Assembly: GCF_907164915.1 (NCBI RefSeq)
Contig: NC_061862.1
Span: forward strand, 143,211,913 to 143,275,912
Source of the DNA: Impatiens glandulifera
Lineage: Eukaryota > Streptophyta > Magnoliopsida > Ericales > Balsaminaceae
Length of the DNA: 64,000 bases
Direction of reading: 5' to 3'
Positions 22,760 to 35,427 of this stretch are shown piece by piece. The translations under genes were made by a program, and so were the position numbers. Positions within the stretch are counted from its first letter, which is position 1. Every line of letters starts with the position of its first letter. Under the pieces are notes generated by a model. The model made no database searches, was not told where the DNA came from, and saw only the letters and a list, made by a program, of their open reading frames with translations.

Positions 22760-25535
22760 CCTTGAATATCTTACTTTCTTTTCCATAGTACACTCTTTTA
22801 TCCCAACTCAATCTCCAAAAATTTTGATTATATTCACATTCAAAAAAAAAATAAAAATAAAAATAAATAAAATAAAATGGAATTGCAACTTATTCAAGAA
22901 AAATGAAAATATTGTAAAATATTAACTTTGCAACTTAATAAACAATTTAAAACAAAATTTTAGAAATTTTGGAACAAATTTATTATGAAAGTTTATAAAA
23001 TTCAGAAGACTAAGACATTTGAGTTCAAATGGTGCCGATAAGATTACTAAAATTGGGAAATTAGTTTTGTAACATTTATATCGATTCAAACCTTTTATGA
23101 CATAAAAATAATAACAAAAACAACATCTTGAAATATATTATTCAATACAAATAGAGTCATTAAAATATTTCTAATTCAGAAAACGTAGAAAATTTGACGA
23201 ATTTCTTACCGTTTTCCTAATATCGATTAGTTTTCAACACAGTTATTGTAAAAATTATTAAATACGTTGTAATTGTATAATAACTTCTATATTATTTTTT
23301 TAAATATAAAAAGTTGAGAATAAAATTAATTTATCAATCATGAAAAACTATTTTTTATTTTATTTTTATTTTTTATGCAACCTCTTTTTCAATATATATT
23401 ATTTTATTAAATTAATAATATTTTAAAACTGGACTGTAAGATGAGTGACTAATTGAGTTGTATATATTAAATGAAGAATCTTTAGTGTAAATTAAGTTAC
23501 AATTTATTTTATATATTCTTCCTTAAGTTTTATTTATAATATATATTAAAAATGTAGTTTATATAATATATAAACTTAAATTTTGTTATAAAAAATAAAT
23601 TATGAAAGCCTCACTATAGTGACCATAATTTTTATTCTATTAATTATACGTTGTTTTTATTAAACGCCAAATAAATATATACTTTCAAATATTTTCAGTT
23701 TAGTATTGAAAATTAATTTTTTTATATAATTTAAATTATTTAATTTTTTAACTCACTAAATAAGTTATAATTATTAGTTATATATAAAATATAATATATA
23801 TATATATATATATAATTTTGTATTTAAATAATTTAAATTTAAAAATAATTTTATTTGAATTATTTATGTGTCAATGCTTCCTATTTCGGAGTCTCGTCGC
23901 GATCTCCATATCTCCGATCGTATGCTGTTTCAAGCCAATACAAGTTTCGATTTGTATCATCATAATATTCTATTCATCTTCTATGAATTGGAATCCATTT
24001 AATTATCTGTTTCGCTGACTTAGAATCTAGTTAAGTAGAAATTCAATCTGTTAATTTCTAAGTTGAACGTTTGGCTGAAGCTGAAAATTATAGTTCTCTA
24101 TTCTAATTTTAAGACTTTTCTGATTTCTGATTCTAATTCTAAGACTTTTCTGATTTCGGATAACTTATGGAATTGATAAGGATTCTATTCAGAATGGGAT
24201 GCATAATGGTATACAAGAAGGGGCTCAATTGGGATTTTATTTTTCATAAAGTATAGGACATATGTCAATGAAATCTCAATGAACAATCTCATTGATGGTT
24301 AGTGTTTACTAGCTTATGTTTGAGTTGGGTAAGATTAATAATATGTATGTCGTCATGTAATGATAATTGATAACAAATAATGTTGTTATGTTATAGGTCC
24401 GAACTCGAGCTGAACAAGTTGAAGGTAGAATCCACGAGCTTGTATCGTATGAGAAGAAATCGTTCTAATCTATTATAAGATGGAGTGATCATTGAGTGAA
24501 GGAACAAATGCTTGCTATTGGTGTACCAAAATTAAAGTTTTACTATTTTCCATCTCTTGTTCATTTGTAATTATATTGTCCTCTTTTATGATGTGCAATA
24601 ATAAAATTATCCATTTTTTTATGTGCAATTAGCCTGAAATTTATATAAGGCAGCATTTTATCTATTATTCTCTTTTTTTAAAATTTTTCTTTTCTGATTA
24701 ATATGATGAACTTTTTTTTAAATTAGAGCATTTTTTAGTTGGTATTGATGAAATTTATTGATAATTATGTTGGTAACATATATGGGAAAAAAAAATGAAA
24801 ATTTGGATAAAAGTTTTATCTTTTAAATTGCGGTATACCACGCACAAATTAATTATAAAATAAGTTGTGATATGTAATGACTTAAAAATTAAAACCCAAA
24901 ATTTTGGAATAAAGATTGCTAATATATAATTACTAAAGAAAATGTCAATGGAGTTGCATTTAGAACGGTAAAAATTGCAACTTCAGAATATCATTCGATT
25001 TCTACAAAATTATAGAATTAGTGGTAAATATAGAATGTTACTATAAAGTTGCAAATGACTTTTTAATGCAATTTAAGTGAAAAATCGTATGGTTGTAATT
25101 CAATTTTTTTTTGTAGTGGTAAAGAATAATACAGAACGGAAGATATAATGAGTTTCGGTTAACAATGACTACATTATTGGGGAGTCGTCAATTTTATTGA
25201 TTTTCTATGGAATAATAGTCTAAGTAATCATGTGTTACAATCTCTTTATTAATATGAGTACATTAAAAGATAAAAGACTAAACTAACAATCATAAATCCA
25301 ATAAAGACTTTAAAGTCCATTACAATATATAAACTCTAATTAAACATGAGCCCCAAAACCCAAAACTTCCTCAAACAATATTTTACTGTAAATGTATTTT
25401 AGGTGGTGTCAATTCCAAACACATCAATCAGTTTAGGCATTGAGTAGAACTCCAACTATGAGAGAAGTTCATGTTCAACTAAACTAAATGAATAACATTG
25501 AAAATTCTCAAAATAATGAGGTAATTGAAATTGAT
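22760..25535. other. AT-rich intergenic with a possible gene remnant
   Basis: A TA tract lies at about 23795-23813. Around 23860-24470 is a less AT-rich stretch including GTCTCGTCGCGATCTCC and, after a TTATAG acceptor-like site, a short frame VRTRAEQVEGRIHELVSYEKK. This looks like the last exon of a decayed gene, which I cannot assign. The rest is unremarkable. Confidence 0.4.
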
Positions 25536-28500
25536 AATATTTGTTTTCTGAAAATGATTCATTTAATAAAAAGTCGTTTAAGCACACGATAATAAAAACA
25601 TGGCATGAAAAAAGTTATGTACAAATTGATTACATTAGAATAATTATTGACTCAAAAATTTTTTAAGAGAGCAATAAGATCTCCACACGAATTCACAGGT
25701 TTTTCGGATCTAATATCCAATATTGTCATGATAATTACATTGTGAATAATACTTAACAACTTACTTTCATTGTTAAAAGTTCTCTGATTTTTTTCCATCC
25801 AGATAATCTACTAGAAAATTATATAGATAGAGAATCATCTTCTAAGTCTCGCAATTTTAGTCGCCCGAATCCATTTCTTTCATTGTATACAAGTCAAATT
25901 CCACAAAAGACTCAATATACTTGCAACAATGTGACAATGTAAAAGTAGATGAAAAGTTGTCTCAACCTCTTTATAATACATACAACAACGACTCACAATA
26001 ATCATGTCTTTTTTCATACATCTATCGTCAGTGAGAATTCCGTCGTGAATAACACTCCAACCAAAAAAGGAGATTTTGGTAGGCATCTTAGACTCCCATA
26101 AATTTTCCCAACAAAGATCAATCGGGCTAACTTTATTGAACAAAGTGTAACAATGTCCCACATGAAAGTTATTCAAATTATGCAACCGCATAAAATTCTC
26201 GAGAAGACGGGTTTAACCTCTTATTTCTAACCATGAACAAAAGTCTATCATTGGAAATGTTTTCCTCACTATTTAATATTCTTTTATATCTTATACGATT
26301 AACAAAGCCACTATACAAAATGTCAAACCTATTTTTGACCGATGAATCTCTACAAATAGAATTAGAAGCAAGCTCGGGTAAACCTTTGCCAAATATTTAC
26401 CACCACACCATGTATAGTCCCAAAAACTAATTGAACTTCCACAAAATAAAATCGAATGCTCCCAATAAACATTCTACATGTCATAAATACCACCCCAAAT
26501 ATTGCAACCCACGAATTTATAAGAATTTTTAGTGAACCAACGAGACTTATCCTGACCATATTTACGTTTAATCAATTTATCCCAAATACTATCTTGTTCA
26601 GTTGCAAATCTACTATACTATTTGGATAATAAGACTTTATTAAAGGAAACAAGATTGCAGATTCTCAGTCCCCCTTACTCTTTTATTAATTTAACCTTAT
26701 CCCAACTCACTAAATGAGAAAATAAGAATCAAACGATTTCCATAAGAATTTGCACATAATTATTTACATCTTCGCGGCCATAGACTTTGGGATGACAAAT
26801 AGAGACATCATATAAGTTTGCATTGAAGAAAGAGCGCTCTTGATAAGAACTGAACGACCTCCCTTAGAAATCATCTTTCTTTTTCATATGGGAAGCTTTC
26901 TCTCCATCTTACATATGATCGGGTCCCAAGAAGTTTTGGAGCTAGATTTAGCCCATAAAGGAAGCCCGAGATACATAGACAGAAAAGTTCCAATTTTAAT
27001 TCCCAGAATACATGTCAATATAATCTTTCTCCTAGAAAAAACTGAATTAAAGAAGAAGATATCAGACTTTTTTAAATTAACACGCAGTCCAGAACATGCT
27101 CCAAATAACCAAAGAATATCACGAATGTTCTTGACATTTCTCTTAGTAGCCTGAATCATGCAAAGAGTGTCATATGCAAATAATAACGGAGATCATCTCG
27201 CACTGTACTTCACCCCCACAAAACAAACAGGCATTCTCAGCAAACGACATCATTCTAGAAAAATCTTCCATGACAATAATAAATAAGAAAGGGGAAAGAG
27301 GGTCCCCTTGTCTTAAACCCCTTAAACTCGCAAAGAAACCATGAGAACTCCCATTCACGATAATAGAGAATTTCGTCGTCGATACGCAAAATATAATCCA
27401 TCCGATCCATTTCTCCCCCATACCCATTCTACCCACAATATCAAAAAGAACTCTCAATTAACATAAACATATGCTTTCTCGATATTGAGTTTGACAAAAG
27501 CACATTTATCACCTCTAAAGTTAGCCGAATCAATAAACTCATTGGTGATTAGTGCAGCATTGAAAATTTGACGGCCTTTGATGAAAGTCATCTGATTGTC
27601 AGAGATAACCGTACCTAAAATTCCACACATTATGTTTGCCAAATATTTCGAGATTATCTTATAAAATGATGTAACCAATCTAATGGGTCAAAAATTCTTC
27701 ACGTCGATAGTACCGGTTGCCTCACGAATTAGGACAATCATAGTAAAATTCTAACTTTTCTCAAAAGATGAAAATTGGTAGAAGTGATTCGTAGCCGCCA
27801 TAATATCAGCCTTAAGGACCCTTAAACCTTTTTAAAAAACCTAGAGTAAATCGTCGCTCGCGGGGGGACTTATCACTACCATTGTCCATTATTGTCGCCT
27901 CCACATCCTCGGTAGAAAAGGAGCTTCCGACATGCATTTCTTGTTTGCATTTATAGATACAAAAGTGATTTTATTTAGCTTTGGTCTAACCCGAAATGGT
28001 TCCTGAAACTAATCTTTGTAAAATTGAATAATACTATTAGATATAGTTGGTTCGTTCTTATGCACAAAACCATCCATGGATATCGAGTTAATAGCGTTAT
28101 TTCTAGATTGTGCTTTAGATATGCCATGGAAATACTTTGTGTTTTATCACATTTCCGCAACAAAATCGCTCTACTGCGTTGTCTCGCCCAAATTTCCTCC
28201 CCTTTACATAGTTCAAGCAACTCTCTCACTAGATGAATTTGTGTAATGATTTCCGTACTAAAGAGATCACGAACTTCCTCTACACCATTAATTGATAAAA
28301 TTTCATGACTTAGAACCTCAACCTTGGAGAAAAACAATGCATGATCCCCCACAAACTAACTTTTTAGCATCTTCCGTAGATTTTTAAGCTTAATAAATAG
28401 TCTAGAGAATTGGGAGCCAAACAAGACCTCCCTCGCCCACCACCCTTCCACCTTCGAGATAAAATCATCTCTAGTCAACCACTTGTTCTCAAATCTGAAA

Positions 28501-28900
28501 GGCCGACTAGTTGGAACCACCTCTCTTCACTCGATAAGGATAGGACGATGATGAGAACAACTCCACGGTAAGACCTTCTGAAATATATTAGATACACCAT
28601 AGAAAATCGAATTCCTCGCAAAAAATATATCAATGCGAGATTGCACACTCCCACCGTGTCAGTTACCTCTTCTAAATGTGCACTTCCCTCCTTCCAAAGG
28701 CAAATCAATGAGCTCCAAATTTTCGATTGTCTCAAGAAACCCATGCATATGCCTTGTGAGTCTTCGTACCCTTTTTTTCTCGGTAGGAACCCTAACTTCA
28801 TTCATATCCCCGCAAAAATAATAGATAGATCCCAAATATTTGTCACCTCCAAAATTAATTGAAAAAATTAGACTTAAAGTTAAAAAGCACAAGTCATGCT
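25536..28900 (-). mobile_element. L1-type LINE, 5'-truncated
   Basis: Minus-strand endonuclease, RT and zf-RVT remnants appear in order, followed by a 3' end (TTTTTATTAAATGAATC then an A-rich tail). Similar flanks (ATTGAAATTGATA at about 25524, ATTGAAAATGAATA at 28901) look like a diverged target duplication. ORF1 is absent, as expected from 5' truncation. Confidence 0.75.
25880..28890 (-). pseudogene. LINE ORF2 (endonuclease, RT, zf-RVT), many breaks
   Basis: The endonuclease C-terminal part is at 28659-28892 (FCGDMNEVRVP, then NLELIDLPLEGGKCTF). RT N-terminus is at 27454-27678 (ISDNQMTFIKGRQIFNAALI, KLNIEKAY) and core motif RGLRQGDPLSPFLF at 27170-27457. The catalytic motif, normally F/Y-A-D-D, reads FAYDT near 27180, so one aspartate is lost. 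A CSGLRVNLKKS segment follows, and zf-RVT (KISFFGW, CCMYYKEVETTFHLLLHC) is at 25880-26191. Stops and frameshifts separate these blocks. In intact elements this protein nicks the target and reverse-transcribes the RNA; here it cannot. Confidence 0.8.
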
Positions 28901-29038
28901 ATTGAAAATGAATACAATCCATATAATAAGAAAAAAATATAGATCTAAAATATAGTACCACAAAGGCTAATTGTATTCATTATGAACATCAGTTGACATA
29001 TGGTCTCTAGATTAATTTGACTTAAAGTTATTCCGTCA

Positions 29039-29238
29039 ATTTTTTAGGATCTCAATCATAATTATGAAATTTGTAAGTTTGTGTATTTTTAAATTTGAAT
29101 GTATGGTAAAATTATTGATTGATTGATAAATATTTGAAATTTTTTAGGATCTCAATCATAATTATGAAATTTGTATGTTTGTGTATTTTTAAATTTGAAT
29201 GTATGGTATAATTATTGATTGATTGATAAATATTTGAT
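29039..29238. repeat. Recent 100-bp tandem duplication
   Basis: Two adjacent copies (29039-29138, 29139-29238), beginning ATTTTTTAGGATCTCAATC and ending GATAAATATTTGA, differ at only about two bases. Confidence 0.85.
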
Positions 29239-29284
29239 TTACATAAGAAATGTTATGATGTGTTATATATGATGGAGTTATAGT

Positions 29285-29944
29285 GAGGGGTGAGCATTGA
29301 GTGGATTAATCCGAAATTCAGTCCGATCTGAATCAGAAATACTAATTCGGATTGAATAATTCGGATTGAATTGAGATCGGATTGAATTTAGTTTGGATTG
29401 GATTCAATTCGGATTGGATTAGGATTATCCAAATTATCCAAATCATCTAAATAAAAATATATTTTTACATTTATTTTTTTATAAATTTCAATTTAATATA
29501 ATATATTTTTAACTTTTTTTCACATAACTTTGTCAACAATTTTTATTTTTATATATTTTTTTATTTTTTAATTTTAATTTTTTAATTATAACATTAAAAT
29601 TTAAAAAAAAAATAATCAAAATTAAGTAATTAAATAAGAAAATACTAATCCAAAATAATTTGAATTAACATATATAATATACTTAATTTATTTTTTAATT
29701 AAATAAAAATAAAATTAATTAATTAATTTTAAAAAAATATTATTAAATAATTTTTAATTCATATTTTAAAAAAAATATATATATATATAATATATTAGTT
29801 TGGATTGTCCAAACCATATTCAATTCAATACATATCCGAACCGTATTAATTATTAAAATGGTTTGAATTACGAATTGAATTAATTTAGTTTGAATTTAAT
29901 TCGAATCGAACAAAACGATCAATTTTACCCGTTTGCTCACCCTA
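29285..29944. mobile_element. hAT-like MITE (about 660 bp)
   Basis: Inverted ends AGGGGTGAGCA and TGCTCACCCT enclose a body rich in GGATTGAATT / AATTCGAATC words near both ends. No clean 8-bp duplication: flanks AGTTATAG and AGTTTGATAG are only similar. Confidence 0.65.
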
Positions 29945-29997
29945 GTTTGATAGTAATTTAGAATGTGTAGGATTTTAATTAGCAAGAAGAAAATGCT

Positions 29998-30003
<6 letters not shown>

Positions 30004-30035
<32 letters not shown>
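30004..30035. repeat. (TA)n microsatellite
   Basis: About 16 TA units without interruption. Confidence 0.9.
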
Positions 30036-30037
<2 letters not shown>

Positions 30038-30101
30038 ATTGTGTTTTTTACTTATTTCAATGAGATAGATAATGGTTTAATTAAGTTCAAAATATGAGAT
30101 A

Positions 30102-30417
30102 AGGATCGGTGCTAGGTAAGACAACCTATGTAGTTGCATAGGGCCCCTATTTTATTTTTATAGGACTCCAATTTTTTAATATTTAATAGTACTATATGAT
30201 TAATTTTTTTTTCTTTTTTTCTTAATATTAAAATATAAAATATATATTATATTATATAAATAAATAATTTTTTTATCTTCTTTAATCTCTTATTTCCATA
30301 TTATAATATATTAATTTTTTATATTTAATTTTATATTATTAAAATTTTAAAAAAAAATACTATGATAGGAGCCCCAGATTTGAATTTACATTGGTCCCAA
30401 AATTTCAGGCCTACGGG
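30102..30417. mobile_element. hAT-type MITE of the GGGCCCC family
   Basis: Flanked by TATGAGATA at 30093-30101 and 30418-30426, which contains the 8-bp hAT duplication. The body has AGTTGCATAGGGCCCCTATTTT near the left and GGAGCCCC plus GGTCCC near the right, typical of a widespread plant hAT MITE group. Confidence 0.7.
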
Positions 30418-30426
30418 TATGAGATA

Positions 30427-31604
30427 GATAATTGTTTAATTAATCTAATAATATTATTTTCTCAAATAGAATTAGTAATGCTAACAATTTTAGTTGATTG
30501 TACAAATGCGCATTCTTTCACATATCAGTGCAACTAAATATATACAAGCTCAAGTTGAGATCAAGCCGATTTCGAACCAGAATATTTGTTAAACAAGTCG
30601 AACTCGAGTCTGAAATTGTTCAACTTACCTCAACTGGAGGTGTTTATAGTCCTATTTAAGTGGAGCTTGTTGTAGAAAGTACTACATTTAAAGATACTAT
30701 TTATTTGTGAAGTAATGAAGTCTTTAATTATTATAAATTTTTATTTATTTATAAGAAAATGATTGAGATATTTAATTTAAGATTTTATTAAATAATAATA
30801 ATAAAATATAATTATTCTTTCTTAGCTAAATAGACATGTCACATTACCCTTAATTATGACTAAACAAATATTTTAGTTAAATTAATTTGAATTATAAAAA
30901 ATTCAAGTCCTTCAATCAATTAAATCATTCTATTTATTAATTAAAATATTAAAATAATTTTTATTATAAGAAGAATTATTTTATCAATAATTATTTTAGA
31001 ATTTTTAAACAAATATATTTATCAAATTATCATACCATTCTATACTATCAAATTACTCAAATAATCAATAAAAATAACAAAATAAGTTTATTTAGTTTTA
31101 TTAATGTATAATTTTAAATATAAACTACATTTTAATAATTCATTTTACACAAAATTCTCTTTAACAAACAATTATTTTTTTCAAAATACTAAATAAAGAT
31201 CCTACAAATTAAACATGTAAGCTTGTTAATTAGCAACATAATGTTGATCAAACCTACTAGATATGGATATTAATATGGGTTCAACAACCATGATCAACAC
31301 ATGAGTCCAGATCTATCTATATCTATATATATAATGGAGCCAAATGAAAAAACACAACAAAAGAGGAAGAAGAAACATATTTTATTAACTAATATTCACA
31401 AAGATAGTTGTATTTTTACCAAGATGTTCTCGATGAAGCTTAATCTTAAAAGAAGAGTTAGAGGCTAGGATCATCGCTATCTGGGGTTAGTAATTAAGTT
31501 AACTTAATCATAATTCAACGATAAAACATATAAACTCGTTTCATTTGGGTCATGAATTTGAGTCTTCACTCGAAAATATTTTCAAAACAATAACTCATTA
31601 ATTT
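30427..31604. other. AT-rich intergenic
   Basis: No gene recognised. A short TATC repeat lies at about 31313-31331. The right edge is where homology to the 45.6 kb block begins. Confidence 0.55.
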
Positions 31605-31677
31605 ACTATGCATCTCCAACAATCAAAATAAGCTTAGACTTTGAACTAAGTAAAGTTAATATAATTAGCTCCAAGAA

Positions 31678-31799
31678 GTCTAATATTGCTTTACCCAAAT
31701 GAGCATCTCAGAAGCAGAGGTAGCTAGAAACACCATTTATATTTATTTAAAATGCTGCTGCTTCATGGAATACTCATTTGAGTAAGAAACATTAGATGG
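31678..31799 (-). ncRNA. MIR828: MIR828-type precursor hairpin, variant copy
   Basis: On the minus strand the 5' arm carries the mature-like segment at 31766-31787, which starts TCTTACTCAAATG and ends AGTATTCCA. The canonical family member starts TCTTGCTC, so this copy differs at mature base 5 (G to A). The 3' arm (31688-31711) can pair across almost the whole mature length, with mostly G:U or single mismatches, and the arms continue to pair outward to CTAAT/ATTAG. The terminal loop is AT-rich. miR828 is a 22-nt plant microRNA that cleaves MYB transcripts and TAS4 and triggers phased siRNAs. Whether this variant is processed or targets the same MYBs is unknown; the change is inside the target-recognition core. 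Confidence 0.8.
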
Positions 31800-31842
31800 A
31801 GATATTTTCTTTTTGTGACTTCAAATACTTGAGTTGCTTTTC

Positions 31843-31850
31843 TATTTATA
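31843..31850 (-). promoter_or_regulatory. TATA box of MIR828 variant copy
   Basis: Minus-strand TATAAATA lies 63 bases upstream of the mature 5' end. The same box is at 65 bases in the other copy. A minus-strand GATTGG (inverted CCAAT) lies just upstream of it. Confidence 0.6.
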
Positions 31851-32127
31851 GCCAATCAGCTACCTAAAGTCTCCTTTAAGTCTTTATTTTGAGGGATATA
31901 TAACTATTTTTTATTTGAAAAATATCAACTCTTCAAACTAATTTACCATCACTTTTTAAACAATATATATATAAGTACTTCACATGGAACAAATTAAACA
32001 ATTATAAAATTACAGGTACATGTCTAATATCCATTACTCTACACCAAATTTATAGGAATAAATTTTGAATTATTTAAAAAAAATTGATTCATATTAATTT
32101 TAAAAATGTTTTTTTTTTAAAGAATTA

Positions 32128-32505
32128 GGCCTGGTTCATTCAACATTATTTAATTAATCGTCATATTATTTAATTCATTGACATTATTTAATTCATTAAT
32201 CAAAATATTAAAATATTTTTATTTAAAAATAAATAAATTATCATTATATGTTAATATTAATTTTAAGTGTTTTACCAAAATAAATATTATCCCCTTTACA
32301 AAATCAACTTTCATTAAAAATAAATAAACTTGGTTTATTTAAACAATTTCCTTACAAATCTCTTAATAATAAAATAGATATTTTCAAAAAAATATATAAA
32401 AAATATTTTAATATTTTAAATTAAGTGATATTATTAATGAAATAGTAAATTAAATAATACTTAATTATATAAAGATTAAAAAAAAAATCAACAGAACAAG
32501 GTCTA
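32128..32505. mobile_element. MITE (PIF/Harbinger-like ends)
   Basis: Ends TAGGCCTGGTTCATTCAAC and ATCAACAGAACAAGGTCTA are an imperfect inverted pair (about 12 of 19 bases). The body is AT-rich with ATTATTTAATT words mirrored at both ends. Family and duplication are uncertain. Confidence 0.5.
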
Positions 32506-33075
32506 TATAATAGTTGTCAATTGGCTAGTATTTTCGGGTTCAATTCACTTAAGACTCATTAAAATAAAATAAGTGACTCGAAGATCGTGCTAGTTTTTAA
32601 ATCTAAAAAATATATCATTACTTTTTTTTATTAATTTATAAATAAACAAAAAGTATAAGTCGTGTTTTTTAAATGATAATTAGCTTCACGTTCGCAATTC
32701 ATTATTTTATTTATGCCTTACATGATAGGTAATATTTAATTACAGCAATTAATGGATAACACCAAAAGGGGAAATTTCATGGGATATAGTAAAGTTTGGT
32801 AGATTGCCAAAAATAAGATCTAAATAATATATATTTTTAAAGTTGTGATCCCAAATAATGGATCCAAGAGTGTCAAAAAAAAAAATTATATTAAACCAAG
32901 AAGTTTCATTAATCATTATTTACATCAAATAAAAAAACTAACAATTTTTTTATTATAATGGAGAATTATAACATAATAGTAATTTCCACTATGCCTATAT
33001 TATATCTTTGACATGATTGGCACACCCATCATAAGAAACATAACTAACATGATACATAACCTGAAGACACCGGAT

Positions 33076-34596
33076 TAGTTTGCCGCTATTACTTGTAAGC
33101 TTATTTTTAGGTATATTTAATATGATCTCAGCTTATTTAATCGTTAAGTTTAGGTATATTTGATTGAGCTTATACACCTATTTTATTTCTGTTTTATATT
33201 TATAATATATTATTTAATAGTTAATATTATTTAATAATATATATAATATTATATATATTATTTAATTTTAAATATTAATAAATTATTTAAATTAAAAATA
33301 TTATATATTTGAAAATATATTATATTAATATATTAGTTTTATAAAATTTTATTAATATATAATTTTAAATATTAATAAATAACTTAAATTAAAAAATAAT
33401 ATATTTTTAAATAAATGATATGAATAAAGAAAGTAATTTATTATTATATATATTTTTCACCTATCAACATTCCCTCCTCTCTAATCCAATATTTCAATTG
33501 TCAATTCATTTTTAAGGTTTCTCACACTCTTTGTATTATCATTGAGTCACGTTTATTTCATCTTAAATGTAATATGTACTTTTAATAATTAATTAAAACT
33601 AGTTTGATTTTTAAAACTATAATTATAAATAAAAAAAATCACATAATATTTATATTTCATATTTTGTTTAATTATTTTATATATTAAGATACATATATTA
33701 TAAATAATTAATAAAAATATATTTAAATGTATATTTTTTATTATAATAATTTTATATAAAAATATTATAAATATATGAAATAGATAAGTGAGAATAAATA
33801 AAATAATTAAAAAAATTAAATAGATGAGAGTGAATAAAATAATTAGAAAGAATGAAATATATGAAAATAAATAAATAAATAAAATGTATTTAAAAATGAT
33901 AAGAGAAAAAAAAAACTCTGAAATTATAATTTTAAACGCTGAGGAGGGAGGTAAAAAAAATATTGAGTTTAAACGCAAAAATGTGTTTTAATATAATTTT
34001 TTTTAATTTATTACGCAAAGTTACTATAGCAGCTTATTACGCAAACAGTAATATTTAGCTTATAAATGTCCAATAAAATAAGTATTTGTCTTCTTCAAGT
34101 TGGGTGAGTAATTAAGCTAACAAAATGTATGTCAGATAGTCTGGTTTTGATGTTGCACTTTGGTGGTCTCAGTCTTGCACTTTAAAATTACAATAAAAAA
34201 TTGCATTTTATTATCTTTCTTTTTCTCTCTTTTACCTATAAATTCGTTAGTGAATCATTAAACTAGTTTGTAATATTTTTCTCTCTTTTATCCATACATG
34301 AATTTGATAATGAACCATTAAACTAGTTTTTATTGTGTTTTGAAATGAGGTAACTATGTGATCAGTTTTATAGTCATTTTGAAATGAGATGTAAAAGTGC
34401 GAAAACATAACTCTTGTTTTACTTTTTCTCATCAAACCAAACCGATGTGTCATTTGCACACAATGAAAAAGCAATATAATAGTATAATCTCAACAAGCTT
34501 AAGGAGTAATATACATTTTAATAACTTGCCATCAATAATAAACTTGTTGGAAAATATATGTTTTGAATTTTTTAAATAATATTTTTTTTAGACATA

Positions 34597-34599
<3 letters not shown>
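33076..34599. other. Very AT-rich intergenic
   Basis: Dominated by A/T runs. The long minus-strand frame at 33589-33978 is Ile/Phe/Leu only and is a composition effect. Nothing recognised. Confidence 0.6.

Positions 34600-34636
<37 letters not shown>
34600..34636. repeat. (TA)n microsatellite
   Basis: TA tract immediately before the left end of the MULE. Confidence 0.9.
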
Positions 34637-34638
<2 letters not shown>

Positions 34639-35149
34639 CAGTGATAGGGAGGTCGATGTTAGGTCTCCGACCATACCACGAATCCTCCGTGGCTGCCATG
34701 TGTGCTTAAAAAAATATATATAAAAAAGAAATGTAAGCACACAAAATCATTTTCTCTCTTGCCAGGCTGTATCTTCTCTTTTCTCTATCCTCTTCCAGAC
34801 AATCAATTTCTTGTAAACCCTAGAATAGATTCGGTTCTTCCTGAGAACTTTATCGACGGCGGCCGGGATATAACTCGATATAAATACATTTCGACGGTGA
34901 CGGCTCCAGAGAACCATATCGACGGTGGTCGGGTAACTCCATATGACTACTATGTTTTGATGTTTTGATACTGTGTTTTTCATCGTTATCTTTAATCGTT
35001 ATCCTCACTTTATCTTCAGATCAATACAACTTTATATTGGCATTGTTCGGTAACTCCATATGATTACTATGTTTTGATATTGTGTTTTTTCATCATTATT
35101 TTTAATCGTTGTCCTCACTTTATCTTCAGATCAATACAACTTTATATTG

Positions 35150-35395
35150 ACATTGTTATATTGAGCTCAATACATCTTTATATTGATCTCAATACACGAA
35201 TATATTGAGCTCAATACACGGATATATTGAGCTCAATACACAGATATATTGTTCTAAATACACAGTTATATTTAGCTCAATACACATATATATTGATCTA
35301 AATACACAGTTATATTGAGCTCAATACACCTTTATATTTATCTAAATACAGAGATATATTAAGCTCAATACACGGTTATATTATTGTTCACAATT
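35150..35395 (+). repeat. Minisatellite, unit TTATATTGAGCTCAATACAC
   Basis: About ten imperfect units of 20-24 bases. Each unit contains the near-palindrome ATATTGAGCTCAATA. Related TATATTGAGCTCATT units recur at 35610-36070 within the presumed introns of the same element. Confidence 0.85.
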
Positions 35396-35427
35396 TTCTA
35401 ATTTAATTCAAATCTGTTATTGTTCAG

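Larger units (their letters stand above)
31605..33075. repeat. Duplicated block, copy 1 (contains MIR828 variant)
   Basis: Homologous to about 45640-46775, with diverged and indel-rich stretches between well-kept ones. Best conserved are the MIR828 hairpin, the TATA region, a segment at 32731-32815 (AATTAATGGATAACACC, AAAAGGGGAAATTTCATGGG) and one at 33000-33060. Same orientation in both copies, about 14 kb apart. This copy also has a MITE at 32128-32505 that is not clearly present in the other. Confidence 0.85.

Noticed and set aside
23818..24018. Short plus-strand frame with hydrophobic residues as a membrane protein
   Set aside because: No start context, no homology and it lies in AT-rich drift; only mentioned as part of a possible gene remnant.
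33589..33978. 129-codon minus-strand frame
   Set aside because: Almost only Ile, Phe, Leu, Tyr; a product of A/T runs with no promoter or homology.
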